Of a stretch of DNA of 57,069 bases, positions 45,811 to 54,214 are shown one piece after another. Position numbers and translations under genes: made by a program. Location: the NCBI GenBank assembly GCA_016720825.1, contig JADKJV010000020.1, positions 1 to 57,069 of the forward strand, in the 5' to 3' direction. Within the stretch, counting starts at the first letter, position 1. Every line of letters begins with the position of its first letter. The notes beneath the pieces are model-generated. The model had not been told where the DNA came from and did not search any database. It was given only the letters and a program-made list of their open reading frames with translations. Source of the DNA: Chitinophagaceae bacterium. GTDB lineage: Bacteria; Bacteroidota; Bacteroidia; Chitinophagales; Chitinophagaceae.

Positions 45811-46527
45811 TTAATGTTTTTGCGGAAATGTTTCCGCAAACTGAAGCCGATATAGTTTTCCAGGCCTGTGGGATACATCTTTTTCCATTTCCTTTAAATC
45901 CACCAGCCAACCCTTATTGGAGATCTTTTTCCTGAAATTCCTCCTGTCGAGCTCCTGACCCTGTATCGCTTCATATAATTCCTGTAATTCCCGAAGCGAA
46001 AATTTTTCGGGTAACAAATGAAACAACACCGGTGTTTCCATAGACATATGCCGGAGTTTGGCAAGGCTTGTATCAAGAATCAGTTTGTGATCAAACGCCA
46101 GTTGTTTGATTTCATATACAGGCATCCATTTCAATAAAGGATTACTGAGCTGCAGCCCGTCATGTTTGATATTTAATAAAGAATAATACGCCACCGTAAA
46201 CACCCTGCCCGATGGATGGCGGTCTGTATCACCAAAGGCCTGCACCTGTTCCATATAAACGCCATCAAGTCCCGTTCTTTCTTTCAGTATCCGCTGCGAT
46301 GCAGACTGCAGGTCTTCATGCGGACCCACCAGGTCGCCCAGCAATGAAAATAAATTTTTAAATTCCTCCAAGTCAGAAGGCATCACCAGTACTTTCAGCT
46401 TCCTGTCTTCATACCCGAATATCACACAGTCAACAGATACCGCAGCATGGAAATAATCCTTGTGGATTTTTTTCTCAGCCGCAGCTGTTTTCATGGGAAG
46501 GGTTTGCGTTTTCAGTTCTGCATTCAT
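45811..46527 (-). CDS. Nudix-domain transcriptional regulator (NrtR/AraR-like)
   Basis: A 238-residue protein with an N-terminal Nudix-fold domain (about residues 25-150: DYFHAAVSVDCVIFGYEDRK) and a C-terminal winged helix (about 165-235: FSLRELQELYEAIQGQELDR, RNFRKKISNKGWLVDLKE). This is the layout of NrtR and of Bacteroidota AraR-like sugar regulators. The Nudix box region GPHEDLQSASQRILKERTGL lacks the catalytic REUxEE glutamates, so it is probably a sensor that binds a sugar or nucleotide-sugar and not a hydrolase. It lies 3 bases after the amylase gene and 180 bases before susC, so it likely controls this PUL. Confidence 0.85.
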   Translation of the reverse strand: MNAELKTQTLPMKTAAAEKKIHKDYFHAAVSVDCVIFGYEDRKLKVLVMPSDLEEFKNLFSLLGDLVGPHEDLQSASQRILKERTGLDGVYMEQVQAFGDTDRHPSGRVFTVAYYSLLNIKHDGLQLSNPLLKWMPVYEIKQLAFDHKLILDTSLAKLRHMSMETPVLFHLLPEKFSLRELQELYEAIQGQELDRRNFRKKISNKGWLVDLKEMEKDVSHRPGKLYRLQFAETFPQKH

Positions 46528-46530
46528 ACA

Positions 46531-49419
46531 TCAGGGTATAACAAGTTTCACAGAACGGATGATACTGCCAGCCGTCAGCCTGATCATATAAATTCCCGCA
46601 GGTAACTGCTGCAGTTTTGCAGGCAATGTTACCTGGTGTAATCCTTTCACCAGGTTCCTTGAAAATATCCCGGAGATATACTGACCCTGCATATTTATAA
46701 GATCCGCCTGCAATAAACCAGTAGCGGGCATATTCACTTCCAGAACAGATGCAGCCGACAAAGGATTGGGATAAACCTGTCCGCGCATGCCTTCATAAGG
46801 ACTTACCGGACCCGTTACACCTGTTACTACTGCATTCACCAGGTTCCGGTTGAGGTATACATGGTATTCCCCGGGCTGTAACGTGATACTTTGTGCAGCA
46901 CCGGTAGATGTGAATGTTCCTCCATTGAGATAATCATACCAGGTACCGGCCACCGGGAAAGTAACATTGGCTGATTGTGCGGTAACATCAAAGTTGCCGA
47001 TTACAACCAGTGAAGAACTGTCTGTGGCGCTACGTACCCGCATCCACTTAAAGCCACCAGCCATACTTTTGTCCAGCTGGATATTATTAGCGATAAATGC
47101 ATCTTTATAAAAAGGATGGAAACGGAGTTTATTCAGGGCCGAATAAATATCATACAGACGTTTACGCTGTATCACCGCCAGGTAATCCCAGCGGATGGGT
47201 TTATTCGACAAGCGGCAATTCGTATTGATCGTACCATCGGTGCAACGGTTAATGGAAAAATCATAACCCTGTTCACCAAACTGCCAGATCATTTTCGGGC
47301 CGGGAGCCGACAGGAAGAAACTAGCGCATAATTCAATTCTTTTCAGCGCGGTGTTCAGCTCCAGAATATTGTGAGCAGCATTGGTGCTATTACCAAACTG
47401 CAGGTTCTTATACATCATCCTTTCTTCATCATGGCTTTCCATATAACCCACCAGGTGGGCATTGCTCCAGCCGCGCTGGGTATGGAGAAAACCTTCAAAG
47501 TTTGAATTGGACGTGAAACCCATCGCCGCTTCCTGGAAATTCACAGTATTGTTTCCCCAGAGCAGCATACCATAATTGGATAATTCAATCTCTTCGCTGT
47601 TGTCTGCAAAATGCTCGAGGATTACATAACTGCCCGGTGCTTTCAGCTGGCAGGTATCGTAATACCTTTTCCAGATAGCTACCCGGCTGGCATCATATTG
47701 TCCCCACAGGGAAACGTTGGTGCCTGAATTGGTTTGCGTAAATCCTTTCGATAAATCGAATCGGAAACCATCTACTTTGTATTCCTGCAGCCAATGTTCT
47801 ACTACCCGGGTAGTGAAATATCGTGTAGCTAAACTTTCATGGTTGAAATCGTTGAACACACTGAATGGGTGTGTGGCGGTTACATTCAGCCAGGGATTAT
47901 TGGCTGCGGGCTGGTTCAATGAAGAATTCCAGTAAAGTTGCGCCAGCGGGTTAGCGCCGGTGGTATGATTCAGTGCAATATCCATGATCACCGCAATGCC
48001 TCTTTTATGGCAGCTGTCAATAAATTCTTTCAGTGTATTCTTGGGACCATAATATTTATCCGGTGCCAGGAAATACGCCGGGTTATAACCCCAGCTTTCA
48101 TTGCCGTCAAATTCATTCAGCGGCATGATCTCAATGGCATTCACACCCATGTTCTTCAGGTAATTCAAAGTGTCACGCATGGTATTCCAGTCGTGCGCCA
48201 GCAGGAAATCACGCAGCAGCACTTCATACACGACCAGGTTTTTCTTATCGGGTCTTGTAAAAGAGGGCACTGTCCAGTTATAAGTTGGTGCATTGGTTTG
48301 CAGCAGGCTTACTATTCCGGTTTGACCGGCAGGATAAGTCCGCAGACCTGGATAAGTTGCAGCGGTAATAAAATTATCATTCGAAGGATCGAGAATTTTT
48401 TCTGCATAAGGCTCTCCTACTTTCATAGTGCCATCCACCAGGTATTGGAAAGCGTATTCCTGTCCGGAAGTGAGACCGGTTATCCGCAGCCACCAGTAAT
48501 TCCCGTCTGGTGTTTTATTCATTACATAAGCAGATTGCTCCGCCCAGTTGCTGCCCGGAAATTCACCGATTACAGAAACCCTTGTTTTACCGGGTGCATA
48601 TAATACCAGCACGGCAGATGTATTGCCTGCTTCATAGTTAATGCCATCGCGCACACCGGGTGGTAATGGTGCAATGTTGGGAGCGAGGCTTACAAAAAAC
48701 CTGAGTGTATCTGTTTTAGTAGTGGCACCTACTGTAGCTTCAGCAACAATAACCTGGTTACCGCTGGTGATAATCGTTGGTGAAGCGGAAATGGTGCTGA
48801 CTGAATTCGTGCTGATCACCACGTTGCCATTCAGCGACAGTTTCATATTGTCAGCAGTGGCATTGGCAACCGCAGTCAGGCTGATACTTTCGCCTACTGC
48901 TTTATTAATAGGTTCCGGTACCGGAATATATGTGGGTTGAAAAGGAGGCGTGGTGAAACGGGTAGCGAGTGTGGTTGAATAAACCGGTATATACATATCG
49001 GATGCATCGGTATTACGCTGCACGGTTGTACCGGCGCCATTCCGGAACAGGATACAGATTTTCTGAATGGTTTCTCCAGCTGGTACGGCAAAAAAAGTGC
49101 GGATGTTACTAATGGTATACTGCCATTGGTTACCACCGAGTGAAACGGCCTGTGCCGCAGCATTGGTTGTAGCCCAGGTAAATTTTACATATTTCCAGTC
49201 GGCACCGGATGTACTGAGGTTGGTAATCACGCCCACGTGCACATACACATCAGCTGGTGTGGCATAATTCAGTAATCCCTGGTTGCCCTTCGCGGCATTC
49301 ATGGTGATTACGATATTATCATTGTCTTTGGGAAAGGCGGGAGTCCACGTTAACAACTGTGCTTTTGAAACAGACAGCAACAGCATCATTACTCCGCAGA
49401 GTAAAATTGTTTTTTTCAT
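46531..49419 (-). CDS. GH13 alpha-amylase with starch-binding domains and T9SS tail
   Basis: A 962-residue secreted amylase. From the ATG at 49419 it has a signal peptide (TILLCGVMMLLLSVSKAQ). The N-terminal part (LLTWTPAFPKDNDNIVITMN) looks like a starch-binding module, and residues about 255-360 form a CBM48-like early-set domain (VLYAPGKTRVSVIGEFPGS). The GH13 barrel has MDIALNH with D480, GFRFD with nucleophile D555, ILEHF with acid/base E602 and ESHD with D664. The last 80 residues (YPNPLSAASVLEVNM to SIIRSVKLVIP) are a type A T9SS sorting domain, so the enzyme is exported to the surface or medium. It shares a likely operon with the Nudix regulator. Confidence 0.93.
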   Translation of the reverse strand: MKKTILLCGVMMLLLSVSKAQLLTWTPAFPKDNDNIVITMNAAKGNQGLLNYATPADVYVHVGVITNLSTSGADWKYVKFTWATTNAAAQAVSLGGNQWQYTISNIRTFFAVPAGETIQKICILFRNGAGTTVQRNTDASDMYIPVYSTTLATRFTTPPFQPTYIPVPEPINKAVGESISLTAVANATADNMKLSLNGNVVISTNSVSTISASPTIITSGNQVIVAEATVGATTKTDTLRFFVSLAPNIAPLPPGVRDGINYEAGNTSAVLVLYAPGKTRVSVIGEFPGSNWAEQSAYVMNKTPDGNYWWLRITGLTSGQEYAFQYLVDGTMKVGEPYAEKILDPSNDNFITAATYPGLRTYPAGQTGIVSLLQTNAPTYNWTVPSFTRPDKKNLVVYEVLLRDFLLAHDWNTMRDTLNYLKNMGVNAIEIMPLNEFDGNESWGYNPAYFLAPDKYYGPKNTLKEFIDSCHKRGIAVIMDIALNHTTGANPLAQLYWNSSLNQPAANNPWLNVTATHPFSVFNDFNHESLATRYFTTRVVEHWLQEYKVDGFRFDLSKGFTQTNSGTNVSLWGQYDASRVAIWKRYYDTCQLKAPGSYVILEHFADNSEEIELSNYGMLLWGNNTVNFQEAAMGFTSNSNFEGFLHTQRGWSNAHLVGYMESHDEERMMYKNLQFGNSTNAAHNILELNTALKRIELCASFFLSAPGPKMIWQFGEQGYDFSINRCTDGTINTNCRLSNKPIRWDYLAVIQRKRLYDIYSALNKLRFHPFYKDAFIANNIQLDKSMAGGFKWMRVRSATDSSSLVVIGNFDVTAQSANVTFPVAGTWYDYLNGGTFTSTGAAQSITLQPGEYHVYLNRNLVNAVVTGVTGPVSPYEGMRGQVYPNPLSAASVLEVNMPATGLLQADLINMQGQYISGIFSRNLVKGLHQVTLPAKLQQLPAGIYMIRLTAGSIIRSVKLVIP

Positions 49420-49996
49420 ATGAGGCAATTTGTCAGTGAGGTTCCGCACCGTCGTTACGGAAGCCCTGGTTAATGGCAGAATTAAGTGAAGGTAGGGAAT
49501 ATGTACTTTTTACACATTGATTTTGGTAAAAAATCATTTTCTATTCCGGTTTTTGGGTTTGGCTTGAAGTTAGGTTGTTGATAATGTGAAAATTGCAGTG
49601 ATTATAAGTGAGGAAGATATTTAGATGGAGTATAAAAACAATTATCGCAATGGCGATATGTCCTGCCCTTCATTACATGAGACTCCGGGTTATATACATG
49701 GCCGCAGCGGCGCAAAGACGCGGAGATCGCAGGGTGTTTATTCTGCGACCTCCGCGTCTCAGCGTCTCGGCGGTTATTGTATTCTATGCAATACAATTAA
49801 TAGACTTACTCAAGTTTCAAATGGCTTCCCTGTGGCTATATTAAGGTCACCGGCAATGCATTGGCTGTAAAAGATGTAAATGGATATAGCACCCCATTAT
49901 ATCCGGTATTTCTTAGTAAATTTAAATTACCCGGCAAGCAGACCGCTCACTGCATCAACCCTACGATGCTAAATAACATTTAAAGAACAGACACAC
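49420..49996. repeat. intergenic region with dispersed palindrome, copy 4
   Basis: 49690-49800 holds the gcggcgcaaagacgcggaga and tccgcgtctcagcgtctcgg arms of the accgcaaag family (gcggag variant). The remainder, about 49420-49690 and 49800-49996, should hold the divergent promoters of the amylase and ABC transporter genes. I see no other gene in it. Confidence 0.75.
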
Positions 49997-50863
49997 ATGA
50001 CAAATGCCGTAGAAATTGACCACCTGTCTAAAGATTACGGCAAGCTCCGGGCATTAGATAATATAATACTCAGTGTTCCCCAGGGGGCTATTTACGGATT
50101 GGTCGGCCCGAATGGTGCAGGAAAAACCACGCTCATCAAAACACTGGTGGGGACGCTGAAACCCACAACGGGCAGTGTGAAAGTTCTGGGGCTAGATCCA
50201 TTACAAGACAAATGGAAACTACGCAAACACATCGGTTACATGCCGCAGACAGCCGCTTTATATGATGACCTGTCGGCCAAAAAAAATATCCTCTTTTTTG
50301 GTGCTGCACAAAATGTTCCGGATTTAGAAAAAAAAGCAGATGATATTTTAGCTTTTGCTGAACTGACAGACCGTGGCAATGACCTTGTACGGACTTTCTC
50401 AGGAGGTATGAAAAAAAGGGTTTCGCTCTGCTGTGCCTTAATACATCAGCCAAAAATTGTTTTCCTGGATGAGCCCACGGCTGCGATTGACCCCCATTTA
50501 AAAATTGAGTCGTGGAACCTGTTTCGCAAGCTGGCCAAATCAGGCGTGACATTATTTATCAGCACCCACCTGATGGATGAAGCCTTGCTGTGTGATAAAG
50601 TCACCATTCTTGGAAACGGGAAAATTATTGCGGTAGACACACCACAGAAATTACTGGAAAGGGGCAAAACGAAATTAAAATATTCCGAAAACGGGGAGGT
50701 AAAAGAAAGCATTTTGGATTCAACACCGGAAAGTCTGGCTAACGAATTACAGAAATTGGGTTTGAACCAAAATATTACTTCCATTTCATTACAGCCAGAC
50801 AACATAGAGAATATTGTTCTTGGCATTATCGGGGAAAAACAAAATTCAGAATCAACGGGATGA
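49997..50863 (+). CDS. ABC transporter ATP-binding protein
   Basis: A 288-residue ATPase of an ABC exporter. Motifs: Walker A GPNGAGKTT (residues 37-45), Q-loop YMPQTAALYDDLS, signature TFSGGMKKRVSL (133-144), Walker B IVFLDEPTAAIDP with D158/E159, and H-loop FISTHLMDEA. This set (DEP, ID and STHLMDEA) is typical of ABC-2 type drug, lipid or polysaccharide exporters. The last 60 residues form a small C-terminal extension. The stop overlaps the start of the permease gene by 4 bases, so they are translationally coupled. The substrate is unknown. Confidence 0.93.
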   Translation: MTNAVEIDHLSKDYGKLRALDNIILSVPQGAIYGLVGPNGAGKTTLIKTLVGTLKPTTGSVKVLGLDPLQDKWKLRKHIGYMPQTAALYDDLSAKKNILFFGAAQNVPDLEKKADDILAFAELTDRGNDLVRTFSGGMKKRVSLCCALIHQPKIVFLDEPTAAIDPHLKIESWNLFRKLAKSGVTLFISTHLMDEALLCDKVTILGNGKIIAVDTPQKLLERGKTKLKYSENGEVKESILDSTPESLANELQKLGLNQNITSISLQPDNIENIVLGIIGEKQNSESTG

Positions 50864-51594
50864 ATACTTTTATAATAGCGAGGCGGATTTTAAACCAATT
50901 GCAAGGCGATAAAAAATACCTTGCCCTTTCTATTATTGCCCCGCTCATTATTATCTATTTCCTGAAACTGCTATTTAACGCTTTTCCGCCCAATGTTCCG
51001 ATAACAAATTTTACCATCCCGATTGGTGCTTTAATTGTGCATTTTCTCAGTTTTCTTTTATGTGCCATACTGCTTGTACAGGAAAGAACGAGAGGAACTT
51101 TAGAGAGAATGCTTATCAGCGGGTACCGCCGAACATCAATCATTGGCGGTTATACCCTTGGCTATTTAGGCCTGGCAACTATACAGGCGGCAGCAGTACT
51201 TTTTGAATCACTCTGGCTTTTTAACCTGGATTATAGCGGGCAGACGATTTTCCTTTTATTCATAGTTATCTGGCTGCTTGCCGTTGTATCGGTGATGCTC
51301 GGGATTTTCATATCCACATTTGCACAAAACGAAGGGCACGTTTTCCCGTTTATACCCCTGATCATTCTCCCTTCCGTTTTCCTGACAGGATTAATTATTG
51401 ATACAAACACGCTTCCGGGGTGGGCTGCATTTATTGGAAAATGCCTGCCCCTTCATTATGCAGTTAATATTATTCATGAAATCATAAAACCAACATATTC
51501 CTTGTCCAGTACTTATTTGGATTTTACAATCCTGATTGGGTACATTTTCCTTTTATGGATACTTGCTTCACTTACACTGAAAGAAACGGAGTGA
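50860..51594 (+). CDS. ABC-2 type transporter permease
   Basis: A 244-residue inner-membrane protein with about six helices. It starts MNTFIIARRILNQLQGDKKY and has LLVQERTRGTLERMLISGYR, the coupling-helix segment that is a hallmark of ABC-2 permeases, and later LTGLIIDTNTLPGWAAFIGK and LPLHYAVNIIHEIIK, the family end region. The start overlaps the ATPase stop (ATGA). Together with the ATPase it forms an export pump for a drug, lipid or other hydrophobic molecule. No regulator is adjacent. Confidence 0.92.
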   Translation: MNTFIIARRILNQLQGDKKYLALSIIAPLIIIYFLKLLFNAFPPNVPITNFTIPIGALIVHFLSFLLCAILLVQERTRGTLERMLISGYRRTSIIGGYTLGYLGLATIQAAAVLFESLWLFNLDYSGQTIFLLFIVIWLLAVVSVMLGIFISTFAQNEGHVFPFIPLIILPSVFLTGLIIDTNTLPGWAAFIGKCLPLHYAVNIIHEIIKPTYSLSSTYLDFTILIGYIFLLWILASLTLKETE

Positions 51595-51924
51595 TAGGGG
51601 TATATAGAATACAATAACCGCAAAGACGCAAAGGCGCAAAGCCAAGAGTTTTATTATTTGAACATTCTGGATTAAATACAATGACCGCAGAGGCGCGGAG
51701 GCGCGGAGGTCGCAGGGTGATCACTTTGCGTCTTTGCGGTTACTGTATTCTACGCAATACGATTAATAGACCTGTTCGAGTATATAGAGGCTTCTGCTGC
51801 CAATGCTTTTATCTCCGAATAAATAATAGCCGTCAAAGGCGGATTGAGTTTTTTTAAATATCCTTAGATAAGTTTAATTTCAACAAGACTTGTCCTAAAC
51901 ACCCGGTAACCTCAATCATCAGGT
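51595..51924. repeat. intergenic region with dispersed palindromes, copy 5
   Basis: 51605-51640 carries ataaccgcaaagacgcaaag. A second pair (gaccgcagaggcgcggagg and its inverted partner tttgcgtctttgcggttact) spans 51675-51750. The family also includes a tail, ctgtattctacgcaatacgatt, shared with copy 4. The remaining stretch to 51924 has nothing coding that I can see. Confidence 0.8.
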
Positions 51925-52791
51925 ATGAAAAAGAAATCCCTCTTCGTAATACTGCAACTCCTTTGCCTCACCGCCCTTTCCCAGCCTTATGTTGATCCCT
52001 TACAAATCCGTTATACATTGGCCACGAGATCTTCCGGGCAGAGCAGGGGCACACCATTCAGTCATCTCTGGATTGGCAGCGATATCCCGGTAGAATTAAA
52101 AACCAAAACCTATTTACTGCTCAGCCCTTATTACGAATCCTGGCAAATTGATTCGGCCAAAGTAAAGAACAGCATCCCGCATGTACAGGGACTGGTGCTG
52201 CCCGTTGGCGTATTACTGCCACTGAAAAACCCAAAATGGATGCTTTCACTCACCGGCATTGTGAGATCAAACGGTGAAAACCTATTCGGGAAAAATACTT
52301 TCCAGGGCGGCGGCGCCGGATTCCTGAGCTACGAAAAATCTCCCGGAAAGAAATGGAGGTTTGGTGTTTATGTAAACACTGATTTCTTTGGACTGTTTGT
52401 AATGCCGCTGGTGGGCGTAGACTGGAAAATAAATGACCGCAACTATATGTTTGGCCTCCTGCCCGGCCGGTTCACCTTCGAGCACCGTTTCAATAAAAGC
52501 CTCTATGGCGGATTCACCTTCCGCGCCATCACCAGCAGCTTCCGGCTGGCCAACGGGCCATATGCAAGAATAGATGATAACCAGCTGTCGGCTTTCCTGG
52601 ATGTATATCCTGCGAAGAAATTCTGTTTAACCCTTGAACCAGGTTTTGGTATCATGCGTAAACTGCGTACGGGCATTCAGGAAAAAAAATACCTGACTGA
52701 TGGGAAATGGGGGGATGGGTTTTTTATAAAGATTAGTGCGGCTTTCCGGATTCGTTTTTCTAATACAGAAACCACAAAGGGCACAAAGTAA
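51925..52791 (+). CDS. exported beta-barrel-like protein (DUF6268-type)
   Basis: A 288-residue protein with a signal peptide (FVILQLLCLTALSQ). The rest is full of amphipathic strands ending in aromatic residues (WRFGVYVNTDFFGLFVMPLV, YMFGLLPGRFTFEHRFN, YGGFTFRAITSSFRLANG), as in small outer-membrane beta-barrels; the DUF6268-type look is from memory. The C-terminus ends ...SNTETTKGTK, where the last residues are encoded by the cacaaagg palindrome that begins at 52768. The repeat insertion thus replaced or extended the natural end, possibly disturbing the terminal barrel strand. Function unknown. Confidence 0.75.
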   Translation: MKKKSLFVILQLLCLTALSQPYVDPLQIRYTLATRSSGQSRGTPFSHLWIGSDIPVELKTKTYLLLSPYYESWQIDSAKVKNSIPHVQGLVLPVGVLLPLKNPKWMLSLTGIVRSNGENLFGKNTFQGGGAGFLSYEKSPGKKWRFGVYVNTDFFGLFVMPLVGVDWKINDRNYMFGLLPGRFTFEHRFNKSLYGGFTFRAITSSFRLANGPYARIDDNQLSAFLDVYPAKKFCLTLEPGFGIMRKLRTGIQEKKYLTDGKWGDGFFIKISAAFRIRFSNTETTKGTK

Positions 52792-52868
52792 ATACATAAA
52801 GTGCACCAGGTTTGACCACTCAGTGTTCTTTGTGTATTTACTTTGTGCCCTTTGTGGTTAATGTATTT
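52768..52868. repeat. dispersed palindrome, cacaaag variant, copy 6
   Basis: accacaaagggcacaaagta begins inside the preceding gene, and tactttgtgccctttgtggt forms the inverted arm. It is the same variant as copy 2 at 6.7 kb. It separates two convergent genes and supplies the last codons of the plus-strand one. Confidence 0.85.
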
Positions 52869-54193
52869 TACTTCCTCATCGGCTGCCTCTTCCAATAAGT
52901 CAACGACCTCCACACCCACTCAAACGGCCCAAACCGGAAATACCTCAGCCAGATCGAAGAAAATATCATCTGGAAAACCCACACCCCAAACACCACATAA
53001 TAAATCTGGTGAAAACGCAGGTGCCCGAAGTAACTGAACCCATATCCATAGAATATAAATGTGCAGATGATACTCTGCATGAGGTAATTCGTAAATGCCA
53101 TTTGCCCCACATTGGATAAAGCCCGCATCAGCCAGTTCACCACACCACTCCGGAACACCAGCATCAGCAAACTCGCATGCCCGATCGTAACCGGTATCCG
53201 CCTGAACTCTGCAAACACCTGGTGCGAAACCCGCCAGCGGTCAATGTATGCACCAAACTGGCCAAAACCCATCCAGCCTTCGCTGAACAACGACCAGGCA
53301 ATGGGTAATCCGACTCCATAACCAATCAGCAGCCACATCACATAGGTGGAGGTGCGCAGCTTATTGGTGAAAAATCCCCAATGGAAAAGCGCCATGCCTA
53401 AAAACATCATCACCAGCAAATCCCATACGCCATCATACATATAACTGACTTCTGAGCCCACATTCACCGGGATCATGTGATTGAAAACTGTGAAATAATC
53501 ACCACGCATCTCGCGGAGGTTTTTGGCGGAAGCAGCCGTATCGGGCTTAAAGTTTTTTTCCATCTCCGTCCATTGGGCAATGGCACTGTTCTGTTCTTCC
53601 GTGAGTGTTTTATTTGCTTTTTTAGCAGCCGCGGCTTCGTTATATGCAATCTTCTGTTCACGCAGTTCACTCCAGCCCCATTGCTGCTTGATCATACCAA
53701 TGGACATACAGGCAAGTGCAATCACCAGCAGCCATTTTGCATTCAGTTTACGGAAAGGAAACAAAATCATACCGGCAAGTCCGTAGAAAAACAGGATATC
53801 CCCTTCCCATAAAATCACAAAGGCATTGATTAACCCGAAGAATACCAGCCAGAGCAAACGGCGGTAATAATAATAAGCCACTGGTGTGCCACCGGGTGTT
53901 TCTTTTTTATTCTGCATGAACAGGATCATGCCCGCACCAAACAGCATGGAAAACAATCCGCGCATAGTGCCTTCAAAACAGGTCATCACAACGGCAAACG
54001 TGGAATAATCGGCACCGGCCCGCGGACCGGTCACCAGGCTATACCAGAAATCATTGTTCATTGAAAAGCCGGGGATGTTCATCAGCAGGATGCCCAACAG
54101 GGCAAAACCGCGGATGGTGTCAATGCTTTTGATCCGTTCGGTGGTTTCCACCGGTTTGACCATTGAAATAACGGGAGTGGTATGCTGATCCAT
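52868..54193 (-). CDS. DUF418-family membrane protein (YeiB-like), paralogue A
   Basis: A 441-residue multi-spanning membrane protein. It opens with the family segment RIKSIDTIRGFALLGILLMN and then GTMRGLFSMLFGAGMILFMQ. The C-terminal DUF418 domain has MRALSNVGQMAFTNYLMQSI, FIFYGYGFSYFGHL and FRFGPFEWVWRSLTYWKRQP, the family end. A soluble loop (about residues 160-230) is rich in Ala, Lys and Glu (AYNEAAAAKKANKTLTEEQ). YeiB-like proteins resemble acyltransferase 3 proteins in fold and position, and function is not settled. It lies 21 bases after its paralogue and is probably in one operon. Confidence 0.88.
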   Translation of the reverse strand: MDQHTTPVISMVKPVETTERIKSIDTIRGFALLGILLMNIPGFSMNNDFWYSLVTGPRAGADYSTFAVVMTCFEGTMRGLFSMLFGAGMILFMQNKKETPGGTPVAYYYYRRLLWLVFFGLINAFVILWEGDILFFYGLAGMILFPFRKLNAKWLLVIALACMSIGMIKQQWGWSELREQKIAYNEAAAAKKANKTLTEEQNSAIAQWTEMEKNFKPDTAASAKNLREMRGDYFTVFNHMIPVNVGSEVSYMYDGVWDLLVMMFLGMALFHWGFFTNKLRTSTYVMWLLIGYGVGLPIAWSLFSEGWMGFGQFGAYIDRWRVSHQVFAEFRRIPVTIGHASLLMLVFRSGVVNWLMRALSNVGQMAFTNYLMQSIICTFIFYGYGFSYFGHLRFHQIYYVVFGVWVFQMIFSSIWLRYFRFGPFEWVWRSLTYWKRQPMRK

Positions 54194-54214
54194 ACAATTT
54201 TTTTTAAGGTTTAA

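Noticed and set aside
49602..49796. A 64-residue minus-strand frame with NNRRDAETRRSQ
   Set aside because: It is encoded by the accgcaaag-type palindrome, and similar peptides arise from the other copies.
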